Assembly (NCBI GenBank): GCA_002284615.2 | Contig: MU069500.1 | Span: 67,470 to 78,297 of the forward strand | Direction of reading: 5' to 3' | From: Dunaliella salina | Taxonomy: Eukaryota > Chlorophyta > Chlorophyceae > Chlamydomonadales > Dunaliellaceae | DNA: 10,828 nt | Shown here: positions 1-7,019 of the stretch, one piece after another | How positions within the stretch are numbered: the first letter of the stretch is position 1 | Layout of the letters: the number at the start of each line of letters is the position of its first letter | Notes under the pieces: model-generated | What the model saw: only the letters and a program-made list of their open reading frames with translations | Told to the model about the DNA's origin: nothing | The model's database searches: none | Position numbers and translations under genes: made by a program

Positions 1-34
1 CACTGTACTGAATGCTTTGCCCACACACTTGCAG

Positions 35-84
35 GCAATGTCTGCGGACCTGCGTGCCGCAGAGGTGCGTGTGGCGGAGCTTGT
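35..84 (+). repeat. Upstream partial copy of exon A start and its acceptor
   Basis: Positions 7-84 repeat the acceptor tract and first part of exon A (124-201), offset 117 bp. Both copies share the text tgctttgccc(c/a)cacacttgcag followed by gcaatgtctgcggacctgcg. This copy would read AMSADLRAAEVRVAELV, but the exon A frame then meets TGA (86-88). The same bases form a good donor, GTGAGT, at 85-90. Used as an exon, 35-84 would be 50 nt and would shift the frame relative to exon A, so it is more likely a decayed or decoy copy inside the upstream intron. An alternative first-copy exon with a different partner cannot be excluded. Confidence 0.6.
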
Positions 85-151
85 GTGAGTGCTGGCCGCA
101 CACATACACTGCACGCACACTGCTGTCAATGCTTTGCCCCCACACTTGCAG

Positions 152-307
152 GCAATGTCTGCGGACCTGCGTGCCGCGGAGATGCGTGTGGCGGACCTTG
201 TGTCAGAGCTGGCAGCGCAGGAGGATGCAATGGGGCGCGCACAGGCGGAGGCAGCGGACTTGAGACGTGTGGTGGCTGCCATGGACAGTGAGCGCGATGG
301 GCTGCAG
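152..307 (+). CDS. Exon A of a long coiled-coil protein
   Basis: This is an internal exon of 52 codons. The acceptor is a pyrimidine-rich stretch ending cacacttgcag at 151, and the donor is GTGAGC at 308. It is phase 0 at both ends. The peptide starts AMSADLRAAEMRVADLVSEL and ends VVAAMDSERDGLQ. Residues 2, 6, 9, 13, 16, 20, 23, 27, 30, 34, 37, 41, 44, 48 and 51 (M,L,A,V,L,L,Q,M,A,A,L,V,M,R,L) form an unbroken 3-4 heptad pattern, as in a two-stranded coiled coil. The rest is Ala, Glu, Asp, Arg and Gln. Third positions are rich in G and C, unlike the surrounding intron. I recognise no named family; structural, motor-associated or basal-body coiled-coil proteins are all possible. The reading frame is open upstream, but the repeated acceptor argues that the exon starts at 152. 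The start and end of the gene lie outside the window. Confidence 0.78.
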
Positions 308-1140
308 GTGAGCTGCGTGTGAAGTTGGGACTGTAAGCTCATTTTTCCTCCACCTTTTTAGTCTGTCTGCAATGGCCGGTGAGCTACCTCTTTCGAAATG
401 AAAGCACTGAGGGCTCAAAAATGGTGAGAAAAAGACTTATGGTCACTGCGCTGGCCATGGATGACCCAAAAAGGTTCCATACAGATGCATGGTGGCTGCT
501 ATGGATACTAAGGGTGAAGGGTTGCAGGCGGGCTGCCTATGAAGTCGGGACTGCGGAGTCTTTTTTCCACCTTTTTTGTCTGTCTGCCATGGACAGTGAG
601 CACGATGGGCTGCAGGTGGGCTGCCTGTGAAGTCGGGACTGCGAATTCTTTTTCCCACCTTTTTTGTCTGTCTGCCATGGACAGTGAGCACGATAAGCTG
701 TAGGTGGTGTACTTGTGAAGTTGGGACTGCGGGCTCTTTTTTCCTCCACCTTTTCGGTCTGTCTGTCATGGACAGTGAGCATGATGGGCTGCAGGAGGGC
801 TGCCTCATTTGAAGTGCAATGTCTGAGGGTCCAAAAATGGTGACTTGAGGTCACTGCAGTGGCCCTGGATTACCCCCCAAAAAAAAGTTCCACACCGCCG
901 TGCGGTGGCTGCCATGGACAGTGAGCGCCATGGGCTGCAGGTGGGCTCCATCATTTGATAAAATGTTCAAAGGCCCCAAACATGGGGGTGTAAGGGGTTG
1001 ACTCCTGATCACTGCACTGGCATGGATGTCTCAAAAAGGCTCCACAGAGATGAGTGTGGCTGCATGGATAGCGAGCGTGAAGGGTTGCAGGTGGGCTGCC
1101 TGTGAAGTTGGAACTGCAGCTCCTTTTTCCCACCATAGTC

Positions 1141-1203
1141 TTAAACCCTCATCCTAACCCCTAGAGCCCCCTCACCCTCACCCTCACCCTCTACCCTCAC
1201 CCG
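1141..1203 (+). repeat. Degenerate CCCTAA/CCCTCA tract
   Basis: A C-rich strand reads aaaccctcatcctaacccct and then four to five ccctca/ccctcta units. It resembles plant/algal-type telomere repeat (CCCTAAA) in decayed form but is more likely a short local satellite. It lies inside the donor array of exon A. Confidence 0.5.
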
Positions 1204-1744
1204 TCTACGTGCCATGTAGAAGCCGCCAAGGGCAGATTATTTGATAAGCTGCAAGTGAGCTGCCTGTGAAGTTCATGCTGAGGATTTAATCCCTTCTAAG
1301 ACTGCAGTTCAACTGTAGTTTGCGTGGCGTATAGCAACTTTTTATGGGTAACAAATTTAAGGGGTTGCAGGTGCAATGCTAGAAAGGCAGGGGCTCTTGT
1401 TTTCTTTCCCGATTGGCTTCGCAGCTCGGGTGGTGGTCATGGCCATCAAGCCCAATGTGCTGTAAGTGAAGATCAGGCTGTCTTTTCGGCCAGCTGTTTT
1501 GCTAGTGTGCAGGCGTTCCAGACAGGCTGTAAGTGGGTTGCTGTTGTGGGCGCATGCATCGCGCAGCTGGGTTGATTTGCTGGAGTGGATTGGAGGCCAT
1601 CACAGTGAAATACAGCCTTAAAAGTAAACTCAAAGCCTCAAAGTGAACCACAGCTTCAAAGTGAATTCATGGCTTTTTAGTTCACATATTTAGAACTGGT
1701 TCGGGCAGGCAGGTCTGTGGCCTGTATGGCTCGTGGTGGCTGCC

Positions 1745-1750
1745 AAGGAA

Positions 1751-1800
<50 letters not shown>

Positions 1801-1839
1801 AAGATAGAAAGGAAGGAAAAAAGAAAGAAAGAAAGAAAG
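1745..1839 (+). repeat. (AAAG)n purine microsatellite
   Basis: About 95 bp of almost pure purine on the + strand, mainly AAAG units with a few interruptions (gatagaaagatag, ggaaggaaaaaag). Long open frames on the opposite strand here are low-complexity artefacts (Phe/Leu/Ser). Confidence 0.95.
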
Positions 1840-2191
1840 TCTAGGCTGGGCACAGCCAGCGTACATTAAAGAAAGACTCAACAGACAGCGCTGAATCTGA
1901 GAGTGAGTCCCACCGAGGCTGCCATAGACTATGAACACAGCAGGTTGTAAGTGGGCTTCCACTGAAGTTCAGGGTGATGCAAATTCTAAGTGTTCAGTTC
2001 TTGGATAGATTGACACATGCCATCCAAATGGTGAAGCATTGACTCCCTCCTGGATGGATTGGGTTTATCACTGGTTTAGGGTTTTATTACTGGTTTTGTT
2101 CCTCTTCAGCCCTTTAGCCTGTGTGGCATTTGTTTCTTGCCATGGACTGCTGCTATAGGGGATCCAGCAAGATAACAGAGCTGGACAACTA

Positions 2192-2207
2192 CCCCCCCCC
2201 CCCCCCC
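2192..2207 (+). repeat. Homopolymer C16
   Basis: Sixteen consecutive C, immediately 5' of the boundary of the inverted dispersed-repeat copy (2231-2457). Length in the assembly may be unreliable. Confidence 0.95.
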
Positions 2208-2230
2208 GTGCCTGCTTGGGTCCCACGTGC

Positions 2231-2457
2231 CCTAGTTTCCACCACCAAATCTTAGTTCCTGACCACCCACTTGACCAAATTAGATAACTTTTAGTGATTA
2301 GGAGTCCTTGTACCAATAAAATATCATTGTAAAAAAAATGAAGTGAAATGACCCAGTGGTTGGTGAAATAAAGAATTTCGGCCATTTCCCTTAGAGAAAT
2401 TGCTGCAAGGGTGGCCAAAAAGGTCAAAAATTGACCTCCTTTCCTATTTTTAAATAT
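2231..2457 (-). repeat. Dispersed repeat family, inverted copy
   Basis: The reverse complement matches the copies near 3918-4150 and 4158-4383. Shared landmarks on the - strand, in order, are gggaaatggc, a t/c-rich run before caatg(a/g)tat, aaggactcc(t) then aatcactaaaa, aatttggt, gatttggtggtg, then aaactaggg. No protein can be read through it, and no terminal inverted repeats or target duplication were found. It is probably a fragment of a non-autonomous element or a segmental repeat. Confidence 0.75.
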
Positions 2458-3171
2458 GCAGGGTGTTAGCATCAAGTATGGGCTTACAAATACAAAATTT
2501 TGGGAGTGAAAAATGTCCTCAGGGTGGGCTTTTTTGTGAAGTGTGGGCTTTTTTTTTGGTGATCTGAGGTCAGGAGAGTGATCTGGGAACCTCCGATTTT
2601 CATGAATTTTTTGGTGAGCGTGATACCTATGGAATAAAAATGGTTGACATGTTTAAATTTGAGAAAAAAAATTGGAAAAGGTCATATCCAGTGATATTAG
2701 GGAGTCGTCCACCTCTGGAAAGATAAGATATTCCAGATTGGACCGTTCTGCGCTCTTCAGGGTGCCTAAGCATGCCAACCGTCATTTCATGTATCAAGAG
2801 GTGGAGTCAAGAGGTTGACTTCAGATAAACCATGGATTACTCAAAAGGTGGTGTCAAGAGGTGGTGTCAAAAGGTTGACTTCAGATCACTGTACAGGCCA
2901 CGGATTACTCAAAAAGATTCCACGGCAAAACCATTATTTGCTCCCAAAGTGGAGCGTTTGTGACTCTTTTATGCCATGATATTTTCTGCGCTTAAAGGAG
3001 GAAGGATGGTCAAAAGTTTGTCCTTCAGGGCACACCCTGTGCGCATTTGAAGGAGATTAGCTAAAATCTGCAGAAGACTGAAAATCATTCAGGCTTTTGA
3101 AAAGACTCTTCTAAAACCATGTTTACAAATGCTTTCTAAACGGACTACAAGCCATCAGAGTCACACTATTT
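2458..3171. other. Intronic stretch with fragments of long donor-array unit
   Basis: No gene is seen. At 2522-2550 ggtgggcttttttgtgaagt resembles the short exon-A unit. At 2795-2925 there are two degraded tandem pieces containing gaggttgacttcagat, with ccatggattactcaaaa in one and ccacggattactcaaaaag in the other. These match the long exon-A unit at 994-1050 (ggttgactcctgatcactgc and its continuation). The remainder is AT-rich without detectable structure. Confidence 0.5.
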
Positions 3172-3535
3172 GAAGTGGGTGATCTGTAATGGAGACTTGG
3201 TCATGAAAGTAGGGTTCATACCCGAGAAAATCTGGTATGTCGCCCGCAACTGGCACCTTTGAAGCCAAAGATGGAAGCAAATTCGATTGCATCCAAGCTT
3301 GAAAGGCGCCTGCCATGCCATGATGGCAAGACTTTAGCTGGGAGCTTACAAAAACCATGATGCCATGATGCCATGATGGCAACCATGACCATAGCAACCA
3401 TGATGCCATGATGCCATGATGCCATGCCATGATGCCATGATGGCAAGACTTTAGCTGGGAGCTTACAAAAACCAGACTTTTCCTGATGGTATTATCTCTG
3501 ATAATCCCAGAGGGGGCTATCAGGCCCATGTCGCC
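3172..3535 (+). repeat. Dispersed repeat family, diverged copy
   Basis: The order of motifs matches the 4340-4557 copy: ggtgatctgtaatggagact, then tagggttcatac, then cgcccgcaactggcac-ctttgaa, and later gggagcttacaaaaacc and gataatcccag. It is interrupted by the ATGATGCC expansion at 3358-3434. No coding capacity is supported: the Trp/His-rich open frames on the - strand come from the ATGATGCC repeat. Confidence 0.6.
3318..3474 (+). repeat. 40-bp perfect direct repeats around an ATGATGCC expansion
   Basis: Positions 3318-3357 and 3435-3474 are identical over 40 bp (start ccatgatggcaagacttt, end cttacaaaaacca). Between them lies 77 bp of ccatgatg octamers with variants. It looks like a recent slippage or unequal-exchange product. 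Confidence 0.9.
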
Positions 3536-3917
3536 AGACATGCTCTTTCATGTGTTTCTTTCAACCTGACCATGCTATCCATCATCTTTTTGATTAAGGC
3601 ATTTTCCAAAAAATGACAAAAACTGGAGGACCCCAGATCACTCTCCTGGCCACAGATCACCCAAAAACGGCCCACAGCTCCACCCTGGGACCAATTTTTC
3701 GGAGGGGGCGAAATGAGCAAATGCCCAAATGTGCTCCTTTTTTGCGCTCCAAGTGCAGGAGGACACAGCCACTTCATCCGGTCGGGACAAATCTGACTTT
3801 AGAATGTTGCTGATATCACAAGCAACCCGCGCATGATATGTATAAATCACACTGTGTGCTGAGATGGACTGTGGGAAAGCTCACATGAATCATGTAAACC
3901 CTAATTTGGTGCTTTTT
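3536..3917. other. Stretch with no gene
   Basis: Nothing coding is supported. Positions 3640-3690 (cagatcactctcctggccac followed by agatcacccaaaaacggc) look like another degraded piece of the long exon-A array unit. The rest shows no repeat or motif I can name. Confidence 0.4.
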
Positions 3918-4150
3918 ATGGGAAAATTGGAAATATGCCACAGGACACCAACCACTTGGTCTTTTCACTCCATTTTTTTGCAATGATGATTTTTTTATTA
4001 CAAGGACTCCCAAATCACTAAAAACCACCCAATTTGGTGCAATTGGTGGTCTGATATGGAGATTTGGTGGTAAAAACTAGGGTTCACTAATTAGGCATGT
4101 GTGCCCCAACTGGCAGTTTTGAAAGTTTAGTGCTGCAGATGTCTGATGAA
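3918..4150 (+). repeat. Dispersed repeat family, copy in direct tandem
   Basis: It shares aaatcactaaaaaccaccca, atttggtgca, gagatttggtgg and aaactaggg with the next copy, shifted by about 300 bp (ggactcc at 4004 versus 4304). The match continues through the sequence after the tagggt block (aggcatgtgtgccccaactg versus aggcatgcttcccgtaactg). Together with 4158-4557 it forms a direct duplication of about 300 bp. Confidence 0.75.
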
Positions 4151-4157
4151 ACAAGCA

Positions 4158-4557
4158 GGGTACCGAAGGAAAATAAGGAGGTCACCTTTTTTGGCACCCC
4201 TTTGGCTAGATTTTCTCCAAGGGAAATGGCTGAAACTCTGTATTTCACCAAGCACAGAGTCCTTTAACTCCTTTTTTTTGCAATGGTATTCCTTTATTAT
4301 CAGGACTCCAAATCACTAAAAATCACCCAATTTGGTGCAGTAGGTGGCCCGGAATGGAGATTTGGTGGTGAAGACTAGGGTGATCAGGCATGCTTCCCGT
4401 AACTGCCAGGTTTCAAACCCTAATGCTACAGATTTTGCTACCAAAGGAACCCAAACTTGAAAACTGCCTGTTACCGGACACATATGCAGGGAGCATGCAA
4501 AAAAGACCTGAATTTGGGCCTCAGATAGCCCCCTTTGTGATAATCCCAGCTAATCCG
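4158..4557 (+). repeat. Dispersed repeat family, longest copy
   Basis: Positions 4158-4383 match both the inverted copy at 2231-2457 (including ggaggtca near the 5' side) and the tandem copy at 3918-4150. Positions 4384-4557 match the distal half of 3172-3535 (aactg, gggagc, gcaaaaaa, gataatccca). An open frame of 196 codons overlaps its end, but its composition and lack of family resemblance do not support a gene. Confidence 0.7.
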
Positions 4558-4559
4558 TT

Positions 4560-4815
4560 CAACAGTTCATGTATAAGATGCCATGGACTGCAATTGGGAT
4601 CTGCCACACTTAAAGCTCACCTCTGCTGCAGCAATGTTGTTCATTCAGAACAGCAGAGGCTGCCTTTCAATTTGATGGCCGTAAGGCGTGTAAACACTGC
4701 ACGGTATTCTCTGCCCTTTTTGCCCTTTCCTGCGCTTGGCAAGCTGAGCTCACATGTTGCTCGGCCGCTCACATGCTTCAAGACCATGATTTCCATGCCC
4801 CTGGTGCTTTATTCT
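4560..4815. other. Stretch with no gene
   Basis: No gene or named repeat seen. A pyrimidine-rich segment near 4705-4735 (ctctgccctttttgcccttt) resembles an acceptor tract, but no coding exon with a donor follows. Confidence 0.35.
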
Positions 4816-5367
4816 GCCCTCCATCCATGCAAGCCGGACTCCATGGCAAAGGACATGTTTGCGCTGGCCATGCAGCATTCTGCATCCTGCATCAAGCTTT
4901 CTGCATTATCTTGTTTGCGGCATTTTGCATCATGCATCAAGCAACCTGCATTATTGCTGCCCTCCATCCATGCACAGTGAGCTGGACTCCAAGGCAGAGG
5001 GCAGACCTGCTAACACTGGCCACACAGCTTTCGCACCATGCATCAAGCAACCCGCATTATTGTTGCCCTCCATCCATGCAGGGCGAGCTGGACTCCAAAG
5101 CAGAGGAACTGCTCACACCAGCCACACAGCATTTTGCATCAAGCAATCCGCATTACCCTGCTTGCGGCATTCAGCATCATGCATCATAAAGCATTCTGCA
5201 TTATTATTGCCCTCCATCCATGCAGGGCGAGCTGGACTCCAAGGCTACGGTCATGCTGGCACTGGCCACACAGCATTCGCATCAAGCATCAAGCAATCCG
5301 CATTTTCCTGCTTGCGGCATGCAACATCATGTAAGTATTCTGCACTATCCTCCTCGCATGCTTTCAG
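4816..5367 (+). repeat. Tandem array of exon-B acceptor plus exon start
   Basis: Four partial copies of the first ~51 nt of exon B precede the exon. Each is led by gccctccatccatgcag or a variant. Exon-like starts are near 4834, 4978, 5082 and 5226, then the exon at 5368, giving spacings of about 144, 104, 144 and 142 bp. Each copy carries a version of gagctggactccaaggcaga and ends at ccacacagcat. It then switches to a shared spacer (catcaagcaatccgcatt, then tgcttgcggcat) instead of the exon's own end gacacccagagagcacag. None of the copies has the exon-B donor, so they are read as intronic reiterations. Confidence 0.85.
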
Positions 5368-5436
5368 GGTGAGCTGGACTCCAAGGCAGAGGACCTGCTT
5401 GCGCTAGCCACACAGCATGACACCCAGAGAGCACAG
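5368..5436 (+). CDS. Exon B of the coiled-coil protein
   Basis: This is a 23-codon internal exon, phase 0 at both ends. The acceptor is catgctttcag (ending 5367) and the donor GTGGGC (5437). It reads GELDSKAEDLLALATQ followed by HDTQRAQ. It was chosen among five similar blocks because only this one continues past cacagcat into an open end with a donor. The register also decides: placed directly after exon A, its residues 3, 6, 10, 13, 17 and 20 (L,K,L,L,H,Q) take the a/d positions, and exon C follows in register. Exon bases 5369-5374 (GTGAGC) themselves look like a donor immediately after the acceptor. It is short, so confidence rests mainly on phase, register and the array geometry. Confidence 0.65.
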
Positions 5437-5930
5437 GTGGGCCATGAGAATGCCTGAAGAGTGCAGATGAGCCAACAAAGTGCTTGAGAGCAAAGGGCCA
5501 GAAGAGTACCCGCGAGCAAACTAGGTGAAGGAGAGCACAGATGGGCCATCAGAATACCTGAGGAGTGCAAAGAGCACAGGTGGACCAACAGAGGGCCTAA
5601 AGAGTTCAGGTGAACCAACAAAGTGTGTGTGAGCACAGGTGAGCCACCAGAATGCCTGAAGGGTACCCATGTGCCAACATGGTGCATGAAAGCACGGATG
5701 GGCCATCAGAATGCCTGAAGAGTGCCCATGTGCCAACATGGTGCATGAAAGCACAGATGGGCCTTTAGAATGCCTGGGATGTGCAAACGAGCCAACACAG
5801 TGCATGAGAGCACAGGTGGGCCATCAGAGTGCCTAGAAAGTGTAGAGGAGCCAACAGAGTGCATGAGAGCACAGGTGGGGGTCAGCATGATGCCCGGAGG
5901 GCACAAGTGGGCCAGCACGATGATGCCACA
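5437..5930 (+). repeat. 59-bp tandem array of exon-B end plus donor
   Basis: The exon-B end and donor (gagagcacag|gtgggcc) recur downstream with donor-equivalent positions at 5541, 5580, 5639, 5698, 5757, 5816 and 5875. The spacing is exactly 59 bp from 5580 to 5875. A half-unit copy lies at 5610 and a weak one at 5907. Some copies keep GT (5580, 5639, 5816, 5875); others have AT (5541, 5698, 5757). Each 59-bp unit is itself two related halves of about 29-30 bp (gccatcagaatgcctgaaga and gccaacatggtgcatgaaag types). The long open frames on the - strand are a consequence of the periodicity and are not supported as genes. Confidence 0.88.
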
Positions 5931-6022
5931 GGGTCCAGGAGACTGAAAATTGCGCGAGCTTAGGACGTGCGTTTTGCTATGGAAGTCCTCACTGAGAAAA
6001 AGTGGCATGCTTCAAGGTTAAA

Positions 6023-6024
<2 letters not shown>

Positions 6025-6105
<81 letters not shown>
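6025..6105 (+). repeat. (GT)40 dinucleotide microsatellite
   Basis: Uninterrupted alternating GT for 81 bp, intronic. Known to be able to adopt Z-form DNA. The Thr/His-alternating open frame on the other strand is an artefact. Confidence 0.97.
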
Positions 6106-6106
<1 letters not shown>

Positions 6107-6425
6107 TCCGGCGCAGCTCAAGGTGTAAGGAGCCCCTACCATAGGCAGTCACTGCTAATCCCATTCGGAGCCGAGTGAAGAGCACAGATGATTCACCTTT
6201 GGAGCTTCAACAATTGTCAAACAAATGATCCATGCATGTCCCGCTCTAAGCAGGGCTTTGTGCAACTTCAAGTGCTTTTAAACATGAATTCCTGATGTTA
6301 CTGATCTGCATTCACTTGGGACGAGTGCTTGGCATGGAATGAGACAGAAGACGTGCATGGTCCATGCGCAATATTTAGCGCGGAAGTTCAAGCACCTAAA
6401 AAGAATGTTTATAATAACAATATTA

Positions 6426-6426
<1 letters not shown>
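6106..6426. other. Stretch with no gene
   Basis: No exon, repeat unit or RNA gene seen. There is one small inverted repeat, gcatggtccatgc, near 6354-6366. Confidence 0.4.
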
Positions 6427-6475
<49 letters not shown>

Positions 6476-6896
6476 CAGGGTTGGGTCATACGCGAGTTTG
6501 GGTTTAACGGTATGCGTATATACGTGCAAAATACGCGTATGCCGCGTATATACGTGAAATGGGAGGGCCAAAAATGGCCGGCAGGGTTTTGGGTGGGAGG
6601 GACCTCGAGGAGGGGTCCCGACTACCCCCCAACCTTCCCCACACATCCTCCAAGGCCCACAAACACTTACACATGCCAGAAAAGAAGGGTGCTGGGTGGC
6701 GAAGTGCGCAGCAGCTCTTTCTGAAGGTCACTCGAAGGTCTCTCGAAGGTCTCACATGGCCTGTCGAAGCGATTTACCTACGTATTTTCTGACATTTGAC
6801 AAAATGCCATTTTAATGAAGCGCGCTTTTTCATCAATTTTAACGATACGTGGAAATACGCGTATTCACGTATGACCCATCCCTGATAATAATAATG

Positions 6897-6934
<38 letters not shown>

Positions 6935-6936
6935 GA
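6427..6936 (+). repeat. AAT microsatellite split in two
   Basis: Positions 6427-6475 are pure (TAA)n, and 6885-6936 continue the same trinucleotide repeat with GAT interruptions. The two halves flank the TIR element at 6476-6884 and are in the same orientation, as expected if one tract was split by an insertion. Confidence 0.88.
6476..6884. mobile_element. 409-bp hAT-like miniature TIR element
   Basis: The left end CAGGGTTGGGTCATACG and the right end, read on the - strand, CAGGGATGGGTCATACG are terminal inverted repeats matching 19 of 22 positions over the first 22. On both sides the 8 bp next to the element are ATAATAAT, consistent with an 8-bp target duplication. Because the target is an AAT repeat, this is only weakly diagnostic. 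Ends of the CAGGG type with 8-bp duplications are typical of hAT transposons. Subterminal sequence near both ends holds repeats of tacgcgtat/tacgtg and tttaacg, plausible transposase-binding motifs. No transposase frame is present, so the element is non-autonomous. It sits in the B-C intron. Confidence 0.8.
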
Positions 6937-7019
6937 AATGAGGATAAAAATGAGCTTTCAAAGACTAAGCTCTTTACAAGTGCATGGGCATCTGGCACTC
7001 GAAGGCCTCTAGCATTTCT

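Larger units (their letters stand above)
308..1985 (+). repeat. Tandem array of exon-A end plus donor
   Basis: The last 27 nt of exon A (starting atggacagtgagc at 281) and the start of its intron recur downstream. Clear copies start at 501, 589, 677, 768, 914 and 1064, with a deleted copy at 372. The donor-equivalent sites are 379 (GTGAGC), 528 (GC), 616 (GTGGGC), 704 (GT), 795 (GA, dead), 941 (GTGGGC) and 1091 (GTGGGC). Weaker copies have donors at 1255, 1462, 1529 and 1947. There are two unit types. A short one of 88-91 bp has tgaagtcgggactgc then a T/C-rich stretch ending gtctgtctgcc. A long one of 129-150 bp contains a variant of ctggattacccaaaaaggtt and ends ggtggctgcc, recopying about 40 nt of exon. 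Reading frames through the units are broken by stops, so this is intron, not extra coding exons. Confidence 0.82.
308..5367 (+). other. Large intron between exons A and B
   Basis: This inferred intron of about 5.06 kb has donor GTGAGC (308) and acceptor gcatgctttcag (ending 5367). It holds the exon-A donor array, microsatellites, four copies of a dispersed repeat and the exon-B acceptor array. No further exon with acceptor, donor, phase 0 and coiled-coil composition was found inside it. The heptad register of A plus B is continuous without any extra exon. Because the arrays offer many alternative GT and AG sites, the exact splice choice is inferred, not proven. Confidence 0.6.

Noticed and set aside
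1219..1254. Small exon between a tag acceptor and GTGAGC
   Set aside because: The length (36 nt to the base before GTGAGC, but out of phase with a sensible peptide and with the register) and its similarity to other array copies argue for a degenerate donor copy.
2068..2475. Open frame of 135 codons on the - strand
   Set aside because: It coincides with the inverted repeat copy and the poly-C tract (read as poly-Gly), and is not conserved in the other repeat copies.
4390..4980. Open frame of 196 codons on the + strand
   Set aside because: It spans the end of a dispersed repeat copy and runs into the exon-B acceptor array. Periodic SSCIK/ASCIKQPA-type peptides come from the array, and no family is recognisable.
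4816..5367. CRISPR-like array of regular repeats
   Set aside because: Repeats are long, degenerate and continuous, without unique spacers, and have exon/splice-site content in a eukaryotic context.
5364..6008. Several 94-107 codon open frames on the - strand
   Set aside because: They are shadows of the 59-bp repeat array, whose low stop density on that strand yields repeated His/Ser/Pro peptides.
6278..6646. Poly-Ile and poly-Asn frames
   Set aside because: They are translations of the AAT microsatellite and the edge of the TIR element.
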